DNA of 42,429 bases, taken from NCBI GenBank assembly GCA_008933615.1, contig WBUR01000036.1, positions 1-42,429 on the forward strand. The letters run 5' to 3'. A model generated the notes under the pieces. That model saw only the letters and a list, made by a program, of their open reading frames with translations, did no database searches and had not been told where the DNA came from. Below, piece by piece: positions 16,941 to 25,845 of the stretch. Both the position numbers and the translations under genes were made by a program. Origin of the DNA: a bacterium (lineage in GTDB: Bacteria; CLD3; SB21). Numbering within the stretch: the first letter of the stretch is position 1; each line of letters opens with the position of its first letter.

Positions 16941-18911
16941 TCAATTTCTTCTTACTTTCTGTTGGCAATCAAAAATCAGTTGAATGATTTTTCGATCCGT
17001 TGGTTTGTAAAACCGATATCGTTCAAAACAATCAAGTGCATTTTCCCAAGAATTCTGCCGGTAGTATAGCATACCCAAATTATAAAAGACTTCCCAAATT
17101 CGTCCCCGACTTTCTCTGATAAATTCCAGATATAATATTTCAGCCTCCTTTAAAGCGCCGGACGATTCGGCAAACAAAGCCATGTGTAAAAGCGGAACAG
17201 GAAACCTCTGACCCACGAAAAAACCGGCTAGCCAAGTTTTCATACCTGATTCTGGCTGACCGAGCCATTTATCAAGCAAACCCATACCCGCAGTTACGGT
17301 ATCAAAACCCATTTCGAATAATTTTTTTTCAAACCTCACGGAGGCCACGTGATCAGCAATTCCGTCATGCGCATAAATAACGGTACTTTCATCAAAATAA
17401 AGAATACGCCACTCAGGCATTTCTAGCAATTGATTCTGCCATGCCATCGTCGCGGCATAGTCAAATATGATAAGGTCAGGGTTATTTTGTTTTATTAATG
17501 TCTTCAAGCCGCCTCGTGTAAGACTCATTTGAAATTCTTTGTAAAGTGAATCCTGCATAACTTCAAGCCGTCCATCGATAAACACAGGAATATTCAGTCT
17601 CCAGCCAAGCCAGCTTCCAATACCAATATTATTTAACACACGGCCTTTGATGCCTTGTTCTTTCATAAATTGAACAGCGCCATCAGCAACATAATTGCGA
17701 TCCAAACCCCAGCCAAATCTCACCAGCCGTTTATCGCTAACATAATAGGCATTCGTTATAACTCTTGCAGATAGCGCGAGTGTTAAACAAATAAATATGA
17801 GCTGGGCATAGCTTCGTATAGTGTCAAATACGGGTTTGCTTTTCTTTCGGTACACCTTATTTAATAACTCTGTCAGCATTTGCCCGGTTAACCCGCTCGT
17901 GTAAATAACAAACAACGGAATATTACGGTATTGACTGTAACTGACTGCAAACAAAGCCAGTGCAATAATCAACTCGTGACTTTTTCTATTCCTTATGGTA
18001 ACAACCACCAAAACACCCGACAAAAAAGTGAACATGTAGTACAGTGCAATTACCTGAGGTGGAAAAAGAGCTGGACGGGAACGGGCGACTGAAGACCATG
18101 GGGAAATAAATTCCAAAATAGTATTCTTAAAAATACTTCCGGAATCAAGCCGGGTTGCCAATTCCACTGGAAAGAGCGCACCGTCGACGAAATAAGGATT
18201 GATCAAGATGGACGCCATTCCAAAAAAAGACCACATCCACAAATATCGATCTATTTTTTTTTCTTGGAACGGAACCGATACTGCGTACGCGCCCATAATC
18301 AATAGACCGATGACAAAAAGGCCCTGCGTGTTCGTCCACAAAACCATGATTACAGGAAGTATCCATAATACCCGGCGGCGCTCCCGTACGTAATGATCCA
18401 AGACGTACAACATCAGAATCATCAATACCCATGTCATGACCTCAGGCCGAAAGTTAAATCGCACTTCTATAGTTAATAGAACCCCTAACATGAGCCATGG
18501 GCCGACAGCAGAGGTAATCTGATTCGATTTAAACCAATAGTACATCAGTGTAAAAACGATCAGGATCAATGTAACGTATACGGTTGAAATACCTTCGAAT
18601 CCAATCCACACGTAGACAACATAGAGAAATATCTGATAAAGCCAATGAAGATCAATGTAGAGGTGATTGGGAACCGTATACGTATAAGAATCGAAAGTCG
18701 GGAATACTCGATTTTCAAGTATCCACTCTCCTCCGTGCAGATGAAACCCTAAGTCATTCTCTGCTATCAACCGAAAGGATAACGCTGTCAAAAGAAGAAA
18801 TAAGGAGGCCAACGGCAACAGCCGTATTACCTTAGGAAGAAAACTCGTAAGATATGCAAACCGCTTTGGATTATTAATAATGTCTCTCCGATTGAGATAC
18901 AAATTCCACAC
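16941..18911 (-). CDS. Polytopic membrane protein with helical-repeat tail (GT-C-like)
   Basis: A 656-residue integral inner-membrane protein with around ten hydrophobic segments in residues 25-400, then a soluble region ending in TPR-like helices (for example FYNLGMLYYRQNSWENALDCFERY, about 605-628). The first extracytoplasmic loop contains AENDLGFHLHGGEWI followed by TFDSYTYT and LHWLYQ, a pattern seen in GT-C-like glycosyltransferase relatives of the dolichol-phosphate-mannose mannosyltransferase kind; the acidic pair in ENDLG would be the catalytic candidate. Whether it transfers sugar is inference. The only upstream start is GTG at 18911 with GGATGA before it; a stop codon immediately precedes it in frame. 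It begins 46 bp after the DinB-like gene. Confidence 0.75.
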   Translation of the reverse strand: MWNLYLNRRDIINNPKRFAYLTSFLPKVIRLLPLASLFLLLTALSFRLIAENDLGFHLHGGEWILENRVFPTFDSYTYTVPNHLYIDLHWLYQIFLYVVYVWIGFEGISTVYVTLILIVFTLMYYWFKSNQITSAVGPWLMLGVLLTIEVRFNFRPEVMTWVLMILMLYVLDHYVRERRRVLWILPVIMVLWTNTQGLFVIGLLIMGAYAVSVPFQEKKIDRYLWMWSFFGMASILINPYFVDGALFPVELATRLDSGSIFKNTILEFISPWSSVARSRPALFPPQVIALYYMFTFLSGVLVVVTIRNRKSHELIIALALFAVSYSQYRNIPLFVIYTSGLTGQMLTELLNKVYRKKSKPVFDTIRSYAQLIFICLTLALSARVITNAYYVSDKRLVRFGWGLDRNYVADGAVQFMKEQGIKGRVLNNIGIGSWLGWRLNIPVFIDGRLEVMQDSLYKEFQMSLTRGGLKTLIKQNNPDLIIFDYAATMAWQNQLLEMPEWRILYFDESTVIYAHDGIADHVASVRFEKKLFEMGFDTVTAGMGLLDKWLGQPESGMKTWLAGFFVGQRFPVPLLHMALFAESSGALKEAEILYLEFIRESRGRIWEVFYNLGMLYYRQNSWENALDCFERYRFYKPTDRKIIQLIFDCQQKVRRN

Positions 18912-18957
18912 TCATCCGTTTTTTTATAAGTATCATATCCGGCATCCAGAGCATGTT

Positions 18958-19446
18958 TTATTTGTTCGATAAGAATTTTTCAATTTGTCTGCGATGGCGC
19001 AAGACATGAACTATGGCGTGTTCAAGCAGCTGCTCAATATCGTATTCTTCATCCCAGCGCGTCATGAAACGAATGGAAAATAAGTTGAGCTCAATTTGCT
19101 CTCTATTCAAATCATATAGTTCTCTTGTGTTGAATTGCAGCATGGATTCGGTTTCACGTACAGCCTGCGTTGGCGTATCGATGACAATTTTGTCGGTATC
19201 AGGAAACGCTGACGTCTTATTAAGCGCCGACAAAACGTAATTAGCATAACCATACCCGGAACGAACAACGTGTTTTGAGATGGTCTGAATGGAACGACAA
19301 TGTTCATCGGAAGTATTTGGATCAACGATTTGGGTAAATTGTGCCCGTGTCAAAGTTCTAATTACACCGGTATATTCATTCACCGCTTTTTGATATTCAT
19401 CCATGATCGCGCCCAGACCGCCGATTCGATAGGAAAGTGGTTCCAC
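18958..19446 (-). CDS. DinB-family protein
   Basis: A 162-residue soluble four-helix protein of the DinB/YfiT superfamily. The C-terminal helix carries LLEHAIVHVLRHRRQIEKFL, the usual histidine pattern of the metal site, and an earlier HCRSIQTISKHVVRSGYGYANYVL segment supplies the first histidine. The start codon is GTG 19446 with GGAG 7 bases upstream. Superfamily members are often stress-induced and some are mycothiol- or bacillithiol-dependent transferases; the reaction here is not known. It is the first minus-strand gene after the aminotransferase divergence and may share a transcript with the membrane protein downstream. Confidence 0.8.
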   Translation of the reverse strand: MEPLSYRIGGLGAIMDEYQKAVNEYTGVIRTLTRAQFTQIVDPNTSDEHCRSIQTISKHVVRSGYGYANYVLSALNKTSAFPDTDKIVIDTPTQAVRETESMLQFNTRELYDLNREQIELNLFSIRFMTRWDEEYDIEQLLEHAIVHVLRHRRQIEKFLSNK

Positions 19447-19737
19447 AAAAGTTCTCCGATTTGGTTTCTATGTGTTGATTCTATCTCTATTCATGAACCA
19501 TGACGACCGTGTTTTTCTTAGACACGGCCAGTCACTTACATCAATCGATAATTGGTTGGTTCAAATGTAGGAATATGGCACAGACTTGTCAACGAGATTT
19601 ATAGAGCCTGCCTATAGTCTTTGTGAAACAAATACTGTGTCCCTCTTTCACCGTGCGTCTAACTTTGTCCTTTAATATCAAAAGAAATTATTGTAAGTTC
19701 TCTCGTTAAAGACCACATATTTTTTATGGAGCCCAAC

Positions 19738-20943
19738 ATGTCATCTCTTCATACGATTACGCCTGCGATCCGAACAAATGAAATCACCTATGCCGTACGC
19801 GATGTTGTAATTCTGGCCGAGAAAGCCGCGAAACGCGGCCTGGAAATGTTATATTTGAATATCGGCGACCCGAATGTTTTCGATTTTTGCACCCCCCCGC
19901 ATATCATTGAGGCCGTCCACAAAGCTATGCTGGCCAATAAAAACGGATATTCTGCTTCTTCCGGTATAAAAGATGGGCTTGCAGCGGTTGAAAAAGAAGC
20001 GGAACGAAAAGGCATTCGAAATATTCGTGATATTTTTATTACTACCGGCGTCAGCGAGGCGATCGATCTTTGTTTGACAGCTCTGGCAAATGAAGGTGAT
20101 AATGTGCTGACGCCCAGCCCCGGTTATCCATTATACCAGGCGATTCTTAAGAAATTGAATGTGATTGAAAATTCCTATTATCTTGATGAAGCCAATGATT
20201 GGCAGCCTGATGTAGATGAGATGGCTTCCAAGATCAATTCCAAAACCCGCGCAATCATATTAATTAACCCAAATAACCCTACAGGATCGGTGTATTCCAA
20301 CGAAGTGTTACTCCGGGTTATTGAACTCGCAGCAAAGCATAATCTCGTGATTTTTGCGGATGAGATATATGACAAGCTGATTTTGGACGGCGGTCATCAC
20401 GTTGCGCTGGCTTCATTGAATTCCGAGGTTCCAATTATTACGTTAAACGGTTTATCAAAGTCATTTCTCGTACCTGGTTTTCGTATCGGCTGGGGAATCA
20501 TATCCGGGGAGGAAGCGCGCATTCGAACCTACGTGGAAGCAATCAATAAGTTATTGCGCGCGCGCCTTTGCGCCAATCATCCTATGCAATATGCTATTAA
20601 GCCTGCTTTAGAAGGAGATCAAAACCATCTGCTCGACGTTAAGGCGCGTTTAACCAAACGCCGGAATATCACTTTTGAAATGCTGAATTCAACGCCAGAA
20701 ATTTCTTTGGCCAAACCTAATGGCGCTTTTTACGCATTCCCTTCCCTGCATATTAAGAAAACAGACGATGAATTTGTTCGCGCTTTGATAGAAGAAACCG
20801 GCGTAGTGGTGGTTCCAGGCAGCGGCTTCGGACAGTCTCCCGGAACAAAGCATTTTCGGGTCGTGTTCCTGCCCGATGAAATCAAATTAAAAAAAGCGTA
20901 TGAAAAAATTCTGGATTTTGTTCACAAATTCAATAAAAGTTAG
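19738..20943 (+). CDS. Class I/II aminotransferase (PLP), AlaA/AspC-like
   Basis: A 401-residue cytoplasmic PLP-dependent aminotransferase of fold type I. The PLP lysine is Lys241 in NGLSKSFLVPGFRIGW. Other family marks are YLNIGDPN near the N-terminus, GYSASSGIKDGL, the INPNNPTGSVYS segment, FADEIYDKL and GFRIGW. The nearest pattern is the alanine/glutamate-pyruvate aminotransferase branch, so it probably moves amino groups between alanine or another amino acid and 2-oxoglutarate; the exact substrate pair is inference. ATG 19738 is preferred over ATG 19726 because GGAG at 19728-19731 is correctly spaced before it. It converges with a tiny minus-strand ORF whose stop overlaps its own stop codon. 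Confidence 0.9.
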   Translation: MSSLHTITPAIRTNEITYAVRDVVILAEKAAKRGLEMLYLNIGDPNVFDFCTPPHIIEAVHKAMLANKNGYSASSGIKDGLAAVEKEAERKGIRNIRDIFITTGVSEAIDLCLTALANEGDNVLTPSPGYPLYQAILKKLNVIENSYYLDEANDWQPDVDEMASKINSKTRAIILINPNNPTGSVYSNEVLLRVIELAAKHNLVIFADEIYDKLILDGGHHVALASLNSEVPIITLNGLSKSFLVPGFRIGWGIISGEEARIRTYVEAINKLLRARLCANHPMQYAIKPALEGDQNHLLDVKARLTKRRNITFEMLNSTPEISLAKPNGAFYAFPSLHIKKTDDEFVRALIEETGVVVVPGSGFGQSPGTKHFRVVFLPDEIKLKKAYEKILDFVHKFNKS

Positions 20944-21056
20944 ACGCAAAATAATCTGGCCGCTGAATCTCCCCGGATTCCAAGCTTCTTCTCCTGTGCC
21001 GGTAGATTACTGATCAACGTCAGAACGGTGAACGACATAACTACAAAATATTTCAT
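20940..21056 (-). CDS. Very short secreted ORF, possible truncated exported protein
   Basis: A 38-codon frame just downstream of the DUF5916 gene. Its ATG (21056) has AAAGGA about 9 bases upstream. The translation starts MKYFVVMSFTVLTLIS and reaches LPAQEKK, a convincing signal peptide with cleavage after Ala-Gln like other exported proteins in this window; only about 17 residues follow. Its TAA stop (20940-20942) overlaps the aminotransferase stop codon by convergent transcription. It may be a real micropeptide or the stump of a larger secreted protein whose remainder was lost. No homologue is recognisable. Confidence 0.45.
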   Translation of the reverse strand: MKYFVVMSFTVLTLISNLPAQEKKLGIRGDSAARLFCV

Positions 21057-21097
21057 TCATCAGTCCTTTAATTATTTTTCAGAATCTCCTGGTTATC

Positions 21098-23146
21098 TCA
21101 AAAATTCATTTCGTATGCAAATTTGAAATATTGACCCGAATTTTCAAATAGTCGGTTGTCATTTAGACCAGGATCTTTTTGTAAATTCAGCACGACATAC
21201 ACATTACTCCCTGCAAAAAATTCATACTGCAAAAGTGAATTCCACGAGGTTACTCTGGATACACCGCTTGGGCTATTGTCATCTACAATCCGTTTCTGAA
21301 AAAATGATCGTAAGTAAAGTTTATCCATGACGCGATAATTGAGTTTGATACGATATATTTTCTGATCAAAATCCTCAGTATGTTGCCCCACGTACGACAG
21401 AAGCAATCCCATACGACTAAAAAGAGATAGCGACAATTCTCCATAGGGATTTTGTAAGAAAGCCCCATAATACGGGCCGAAATTGTATCCGACAGAGAGG
21501 GTATGATTACCGTATATGAATTTTGCATTGTGATCTTGTAAAAAATTGGTCCGTGTCACAATCGTTGTGTCACTCGTTTCGTCATCGGGGCGATTATACT
21601 CGAAGTAATGATTTACGCTCAACCAATCGTTGACCTTGTAATTCACATACGTATTTACATTCTCTTGATGTTTGAAATTATCAGATAATCGCTGCGCACG
21701 ATAATACTGGGCACCCGCATTGATGGACGAAAAATACTTTACATTTCGCACAAAATTATAACCGCCTCCAACTATCACTTCATCATAATTGTTCCCGTAA
21801 TTATTGAACAAGGTCTGAACACTGATTCCTTTTTCAAATCGGTTATAGATTATATCCGCGTAGGGCCCGCCCCCGCCATTGAATTGATAGTACAAGTGTC
21901 CGCGATAAGCATTTCCACCGGTATTCGCTACAAATTGAGGCTGGAAAATCCATCTGGAAAACAAATCGATCTTACTGTCAACGCTATATGTTTTATGAAC
22001 CACGCTATCCATTGGATTGTCGTCCACTATAATGGTTGACCCAATGGTAAATTTCTGAAAAATGAGATTCGGCCTCGCGGCAAAGAATTTTCGCCTGTCG
22101 CTATTCGGTAAACCGGGAGCCGCTTCTTCTTCAACGTACACAACACCGGTCTTCAGGTTATTGCTTCGATACGTATAATTAACTCCATAATTAATATCTT
22201 GGATCGCGCGTGTATAAAAGATATTGATCGGTGTCCGGTAGATGTCAAGATCCTTACTGAAGAATGTACGTTTCTCGACTAAAAAAATCGGCCGTTTATA
22301 CAATGAAAAATCAAACGGGTCGGCCTCCAGAGTTGATTCATCGGTATTATATGTGCCCTTCAATTTGTGTTTATCCAGGCTAAGGCTCACCTCACCGCCG
22401 AACGAGCTTTTGAAAGTAGAATCGAGCTTGCTTGCCACGATGTAAGGCGTCGCATTAATACTTACGTTAGCGCGCTCCTCGAATGGTTTTATGTCCCAGA
22501 TATAGGTGCCCTTGAGGTTCAATAATTCACTCGTCGGGCTGATCGAATAAAAAAAGCCTGTGCCGTCCGGCTTATATGCAAAAAGCTGAACATCAATGCC
22601 AATCTGCGAAGTATTCTTGTTCTGAATTTTATCAACGGGAATACGTACTTCAGATTCAATATACCCTGCCTCTCCGTCCCTCGCTTCACGATAGATCACC
22701 GATTTATTTTGCCAGACCCAGTCCCATTCCTGAGACATCTGACGCTGGTTGTAGATGAGCATATCGCGCTGGTTGTCCAAAAAACTGAAAGCAAAGAAAT
22801 AGCCGTTTTTGCGTTTATTTTCAACGTCGAGAAGAATAAAAAATTCGTTTTCCTCATCTGTACTGCGGTCTCGAATCAAAGACTGTCTAATCACACGCCC
22901 ACGCGGCCAGAATTTCATCGCGACATAAACAGCGTCGTTTGATTGCTTAATGTAAACAATCGTTTTATCATAATATTTTTCAGAGGTCTGCGGAACGATC
23001 ATAGTAAAATCTTCAAATACTTTCGCGTCCGACCATTCATCATCATGAATCTTACCGTCGATCTTCGGCAAAATCTGTGATTGGGAAAGCGCATCGGATA
23101 GAGGATACATTGAAAGTGCGAGTAGAAGTTGTAGCACGCGCATCAT
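21098..23146 (-). CDS. DUF5916 outer-membrane protein with CBM9-like N-terminal domain
   Basis: A 682-residue exported protein. A signal peptide (MMRVLQLLLALSMYPLSDAL) is followed by a CBM9-like domain, about 25-200, with the typical PKIDGKIHDDEWSDA opening, VYVAMKFW and YIESEVRIPVDKI. The rest is a DUF5916 beta-barrel region of alternating hydrophobic strands ending with phenylalanine (FAYEMNF), the usual outer-membrane sorting signal. It contains the family-typical FLVEKRTFFSKDL segment. The family is common in Bacteroidota and neighbours; proposed roles involve binding or uptake at the cell surface, but none is established. GGAG about 7 bases upstream supports ATG 23146. It is transcribed away from the gene at 23650. 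Confidence 0.87.
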   Translation of the reverse strand: MMRVLQLLLALSMYPLSDALSQSQILPKIDGKIHDDEWSDAKVFEDFTMIVPQTSEKYYDKTIVYIKQSNDAVYVAMKFWPRGRVIRQSLIRDRSTDEENEFFILLDVENKRKNGYFFAFSFLDNQRDMLIYNQRQMSQEWDWVWQNKSVIYREARDGEAGYIESEVRIPVDKIQNKNTSQIGIDVQLFAYKPDGTGFFYSISPTSELLNLKGTYIWDIKPFEERANVSINATPYIVASKLDSTFKSSFGGEVSLSLDKHKLKGTYNTDESTLEADPFDFSLYKRPIFLVEKRTFFSKDLDIYRTPINIFYTRAIQDINYGVNYTYRSNNLKTGVVYVEEEAAPGLPNSDRRKFFAARPNLIFQKFTIGSTIIVDDNPMDSVVHKTYSVDSKIDLFSRWIFQPQFVANTGGNAYRGHLYYQFNGGGGPYADIIYNRFEKGISVQTLFNNYGNNYDEVIVGGGYNFVRNVKYFSSINAGAQYYRAQRLSDNFKHQENVNTYVNYKVNDWLSVNHYFEYNRPDDETSDTTIVTRTNFLQDHNAKFIYGNHTLSVGYNFGPYYGAFLQNPYGELSLSLFSRMGLLLSYVGQHTEDFDQKIYRIKLNYRVMDKLYLRSFFQKRIVDDNSPSGVSRVTSWNSLLQYEFFAGSNVYVVLNLQKDPGLNDNRLFENSGQYFKFAYEMNF

Positions 23147-23527
23147 GCGATCTCCTGCGGATGGTTAAAAATAGTGTTGCTTCTGTTAAACAATCTTACA
23201 GACCTCTCACAACTCCTCGGGAAACAAAGTTACAAGAAAAAGGTCGACACTCTATTCAACGAAAAGATCATACGATGTTATATGCCGAATTAACATTTCA
23301 AACGCGAGATCGGCTAAAAAGTTTCAATACAATCGGATATTAACAAAATAAAATTAGTTGAGATATTATTACGTCGCGTTTGATAAGGCTCACGATAGAT
23401 CGAGCATGACCTAAAAGGGTTATGCTGGAATGTTTTTTCCGCTGTTAGATCATGGAAGTGTAAGATGATAATTTCCGTTGATAGAAAGTTTTATCTAACA
23501 TTCATTATTGACGTACTCTCGTGCGTT

Positions 23528-23548
23528 TTCGACAAACTGCAGGTCGAA
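23528..23548. promoter_or_regulatory. Inverted repeat upstream of a promoter, possible operator
   Basis: TTCGAC (23528-23533) and GTCGAA (23543-23548) are exact inverted copies separated by nine bases, placed 18 bp before the -35 element at 23567. Position and symmetry suit a dimeric activator or repressor site. No regulator gene is adjacent. Confidence 0.35.
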
Positions 23549-23566
23549 CACGGAGCAAAATTTTGC

Positions 23567-23596
23567 TTGACTTAGCACCTCAACTTAGCGTATTAT
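23567..23596 (+). promoter_or_regulatory. Sigma70-like promoter
   Basis: TTGACT at 23567-23572 and TATTAT at 23591-23596 with an 18-base spacer. It would start transcription near 23603, about 47 bases before the ATG at 23650. Confidence 0.6.
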
Positions 23597-23649
23597 GACC
23601 CGTAACAATTTTTCCAAAAAACATACGTGTCATAATTACCTAGCAATCC

Positions 23650-24078
23650 ATGCTTTCACAAAACCATGTAGTCTATCATGAAGACCCGTTTATGGATGTG
23701 CATTGGCACGATGATGTGAGAATTCCTCGGCTTTGCTGGAAAAGATTTTCCGCTACAGGCGCTTACCGTAAAGCAATGGATAAATTAATTGATTTGGCTT
23801 CTGAAAAACAGGCAAGGGTTTGTTGGCTCGATCTTGAGGATCTATCGGTTGTCGATAAAGATGATCAAATATGGATTAAAGAAACCTGGCTTCCACGCAC
23901 CGTTCAGGCTGGTATTAAGCACATAGCGGTTACCATGCCGTCCACGCCGCTGGCAAAAAACTCATTGCTCAAAGGACTTCGCTATGAGGATTATCATGCA
24001 CTTGAGATAGGATATTTTAATCAATCAGATGAACCTCTGAATTGGTTACTGCGATTGTCGCATGTTAAGCACGATTAA
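23650..24078 (+). CDS. Conserved hypothetical, possibly STAS/SpoIIAA-like
   Basis: A 142-residue soluble protein with no signal peptide. The alternating pattern RVCWLDLEDLSVVDKDDQIWIKETWLP followed by GIKHIAVTMPSTPLAKNSL resembles small STAS/SpoIIAA-like proteins in which a strand ending in an acidic residue is followed by a helix and a second strand with an AV-x-MP turn. No catalytic residues are recognisable, and the similarity is only a pattern judgement. It has its own promoter at 23567-23596 but lacks a clear ribosome binding site. It stands alone on the plus strand and converges with the ybaK gene, 23 bp away. Confidence 0.6.
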   Translation: MLSQNHVVYHEDPFMDVHWHDDVRIPRLCWKRFSATGAYRKAMDKLIDLASEKQARVCWLDLEDLSVVDKDDQIWIKETWLPRTVQAGIKHIAVTMPSTPLAKNSLLKGLRYEDYHALEIGYFNQSDEPLNWLLRLSHVKHD

Positions 24079-24101
24079 TCCAAGCCTTTCTGCCCAAATT
24101 C

Positions 24102-24566
24102 TTAAACAGAAAAATCAATCAGAGTTCCATTTGCGACTTTCAAATAATCCGCAACACGCATTATTATCGAATCGGTAAGAGAGCCCGCATTAAATGCAAT
24201 TACTTCATTTTTTGCAATGGACATATCGATAAAAAGTTCGAGATCAAGAATGGGTTTCCCAAATGGCGGAACGGCGCCTGTAACAAGTTCTGCCATCTGC
24301 ATTAATTCCTCCGACGTTGCAAAACGAATTTTACGCGCTTCAAAATGTCGTTTGATTTTATTTGAATCAAGCTTCCTGTCGGCGGCAATGACAAATAGTT
24401 TGAAGTTATCACTCACCTTCATAACGATCGCCTTCCCGCCCGTTTTAAGCTCTTCCCCTCTAGCAAGCGCCGAGTCCGCAGACGTATAAGTAGGCTCATG
24501 GCGGATCTCCTTGAATCCGATTTCCGAGGCCCTAAGAAATTTTCTAATTTTACCCAAGTGATCCAC
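24102..24566 (-). CDS. YbaK/EbsC-type aminoacyl-tRNA deacylase
   Basis: A 154-residue YbaK/ProX-family editing domain, which in known members hydrolyses misacylated Cys-, Ala- or related tRNAs in trans. The family signature GGKAIVMKV carries Lys45, expected to be the key lysine. The segment KRHFEARKIRFATSEEL and GAVPPFG (the family's GxxPPFG turn) follow in order, and the length is normal. The start is GTG 24566; no ATG, GTG or TTG lies upstream in frame before a stop. A promoter (24617-24645) and a hairpin (24587-24611) precede it, so the hairpin would be at the very 5-prime end of its mRNA. Which tRNA it edits cannot be read from sequence. Confidence 0.88.
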   Translation of the reverse strand: MDHLGKIRKFLRASEIGFKEIRHEPTYTSADSALARGEELKTGGKAIVMKVSDNFKLFVIAADRKLDSNKIKRHFEARKIRFATSEELMQMAELVTGAVPPFGKPILDLELFIDMSIAKNEVIAFNAGSLTDSIIMRVADYLKVANGTLIDFSV

Positions 24567-24586
24567 GACGCCCTTAAAAGCAAAGA

Positions 24587-24611
24587 GGCTGCTTTATCAG
24601 ATAAAACAGCC
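24587..24611 (-). terminator. Hairpin before ybaK: terminator or 5-prime stem
   Basis: On the minus strand GGCTG and TTTAT pair with ATAAA and CAGCC around a three-base loop, and the stem is followed by TCTTTGCTTTT. It could stop read-through from the HD-GYP gene (stop at 24690) or act as a stabilising or attenuating stem at the start of the ybaK transcript, because the predicted start site (about 24610) coincides with it. Confidence 0.5.
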
Positions 24612-24616
24612 ATCTT

Positions 24617-24645
24617 AATATATTATTCGTCTTTGTAATGTCCAA
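24617..24645 (-). promoter_or_regulatory. Sigma70-like promoter of ybaK
   Basis: Read on the minus strand, TTGGAC (24645-24640) and TATATT (24622-24617) are 17 bases apart. Transcription would begin around 24610, right at the base of the hairpin. Confidence 0.5.
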
Positions 24646-24689
24646 TGCGATTATTACCTAAACTAAATGCTATGTTTGCGATTGGATGG

Positions 24690-25811
24690 TTACGACTTAA
24701 TTATATACGACATCATACCAAAGTCTTTCAAATTCCGCATCGGTCCGTCAGAATCATGATTGGCCGGCGACCAACCGTCATGCACTTCCGAAGCTATGTT
24801 GGCAAGCTCTCCTCTTAATGCTATTTCAATAAAAACGGGTAGGATATCTTCGTCATAATGGGTTTCAATGCCTGATTCAAGTATGTGGCAGGCTTCGATT
24901 GTCCGCATGGCTTTCCGATACGGCCGATCGCTGGTTAATGCGTCGAATGTATCCGTGATAGCGGTAATCCGCGATTCAAACGGAATTGTATCCCCGATCA
25001 ATCCGTAAGGATAGCCTGTTCCGTCCATTTTTTCATGATGATATGCTATGATATTTAAGAGAGGCCTGCTCGATTTAAGCGGCGCGCAAATCTGCAGTCC
25101 GATTGCAGGATGTTTCTTAATTTCTTCAAATTCTTGATTGGTGAGTTTATCGCTTTTCAGCAACACGCTATCACGTATGCCAATTTTGCCGATATCATGC
25201 AAAATGGCGCCATTCATTAAAACCGTCTGGTATGCAGGATCCAAACCTAACGCACCGGCTAATTTCATAGCATATCTGCCGACACGCTCTGAATGGCCGC
25301 GTGTATAAGGGTCACGCGCTTCCACCGCCCTTGCAAAAGCAAAAATCACTTCATCTACATTCACCAGCGTCGCTTGAAGCGTTTTCATCTCGATGGCCGA
25401 TGCCACGCGAACCTTGAGTTCCATCGGATCAAACGGCTTTCCGATGAAATCATTTGCGCCAACCTGAATTCCTTTTATCTTATCGTCCGGCCGTGTTAGT
25501 CCGGTTATGAGTATAACGGGAATATCTTTCGTGACAGGATCTTGCTTAACGTACCTGCAAAGATCGAAGCCGTTGATATGACGTATCGCAATGTCGGATA
25601 GTATCAGGTCAGGTGGGTTTTCCTTTATTTCTTCCATCGCCCTTTTGCCGTTGGGCACGATGGTAACGTTATAACCGTCTTTTTCGAGAAGGGTTTTTAC
25701 TTCTTGGGCTATGCGAATTTCATCATCGACAAGCAGGACGTTCTTTGACACATTTTCCGTCCACTGTAATGCGGCCAGTTTCTTCTTAATTTGTTCACTA
25801 TGATCGGCCAA
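24690..25811 (-). CDS. Response regulator with HD-GYP c-di-GMP phosphodiesterase domain
   Basis: A 373-residue cytoplasmic two-domain regulator. The receiver domain (about 23-143) has the acidic pair Asp29/Asp30, phospho-acceptor Asp73 in LILSDI, Thr103 in LITG and Lys125 in GKPF. The HD-GYP domain (about 155-345) has HDIGKIG (205-211) and HHEKMDGTGYPYGL (258-271), so the metal ligands and GYP motif are intact and c-di-GMP hydrolysis is expected on phosphorylation. The RpfG-like arrangement is standard. The start is TTG 25811 with GAAGG 5 bases upstream; there is no ATG in a suitable place. No kinase is adjacent. A palindrome at 25846-25866 lies just upstream. The protein cut by the window end near 42429 is probably a second HD-domain output protein. 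Confidence 0.92.
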   Translation of the reverse strand: MADHSEQIKKKLAALQWTENVSKNVLLVDDEIRIAQEVKTLLEKDGYNVTIVPNGKRAMEEIKENPPDLILSDIAIRHINGFDLCRYVKQDPVTKDIPVILITGLTRPDDKIKGIQVGANDFIGKPFDPMELKVRVASAIEMKTLQATLVNVDEVIFAFARAVEARDPYTRGHSERVGRYAMKLAGALGLDPAYQTVLMNGAILHDIGKIGIRDSVLLKSDKLTNQEFEEIKKHPAIGLQICAPLKSSRPLLNIIAYHHEKMDGTGYPYGLIGDTIPFESRITAITDTFDALTSDRPYRKAMRTIEACHILESGIETHYDEDILPVFIEIALRGELANIASEVHDGWSPANHDSDGPMRNLKDFGMMSYIIKS

Positions 25812-25845
25812 TGAAACCTTCGCGCCTATTTTAATAAAAAAACAA

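Larger units (their letters stand above)
23147..23649. other. Regulatory gap between divergent genes
   Basis: This 503-bp gap holds no supported gene. It contains a 9-bp-stem hairpin at 23403-23426 followed by six T at 23432-23437, a possible weak promoter before it (TTGAGA 23358-23363, 17 bases, TGATAA 23381-23386), an inverted repeat TTCGAC/GTCGAA at 23528-23548 and the promoter of the plus-strand gene at 23567-23596. Confidence 0.45.
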
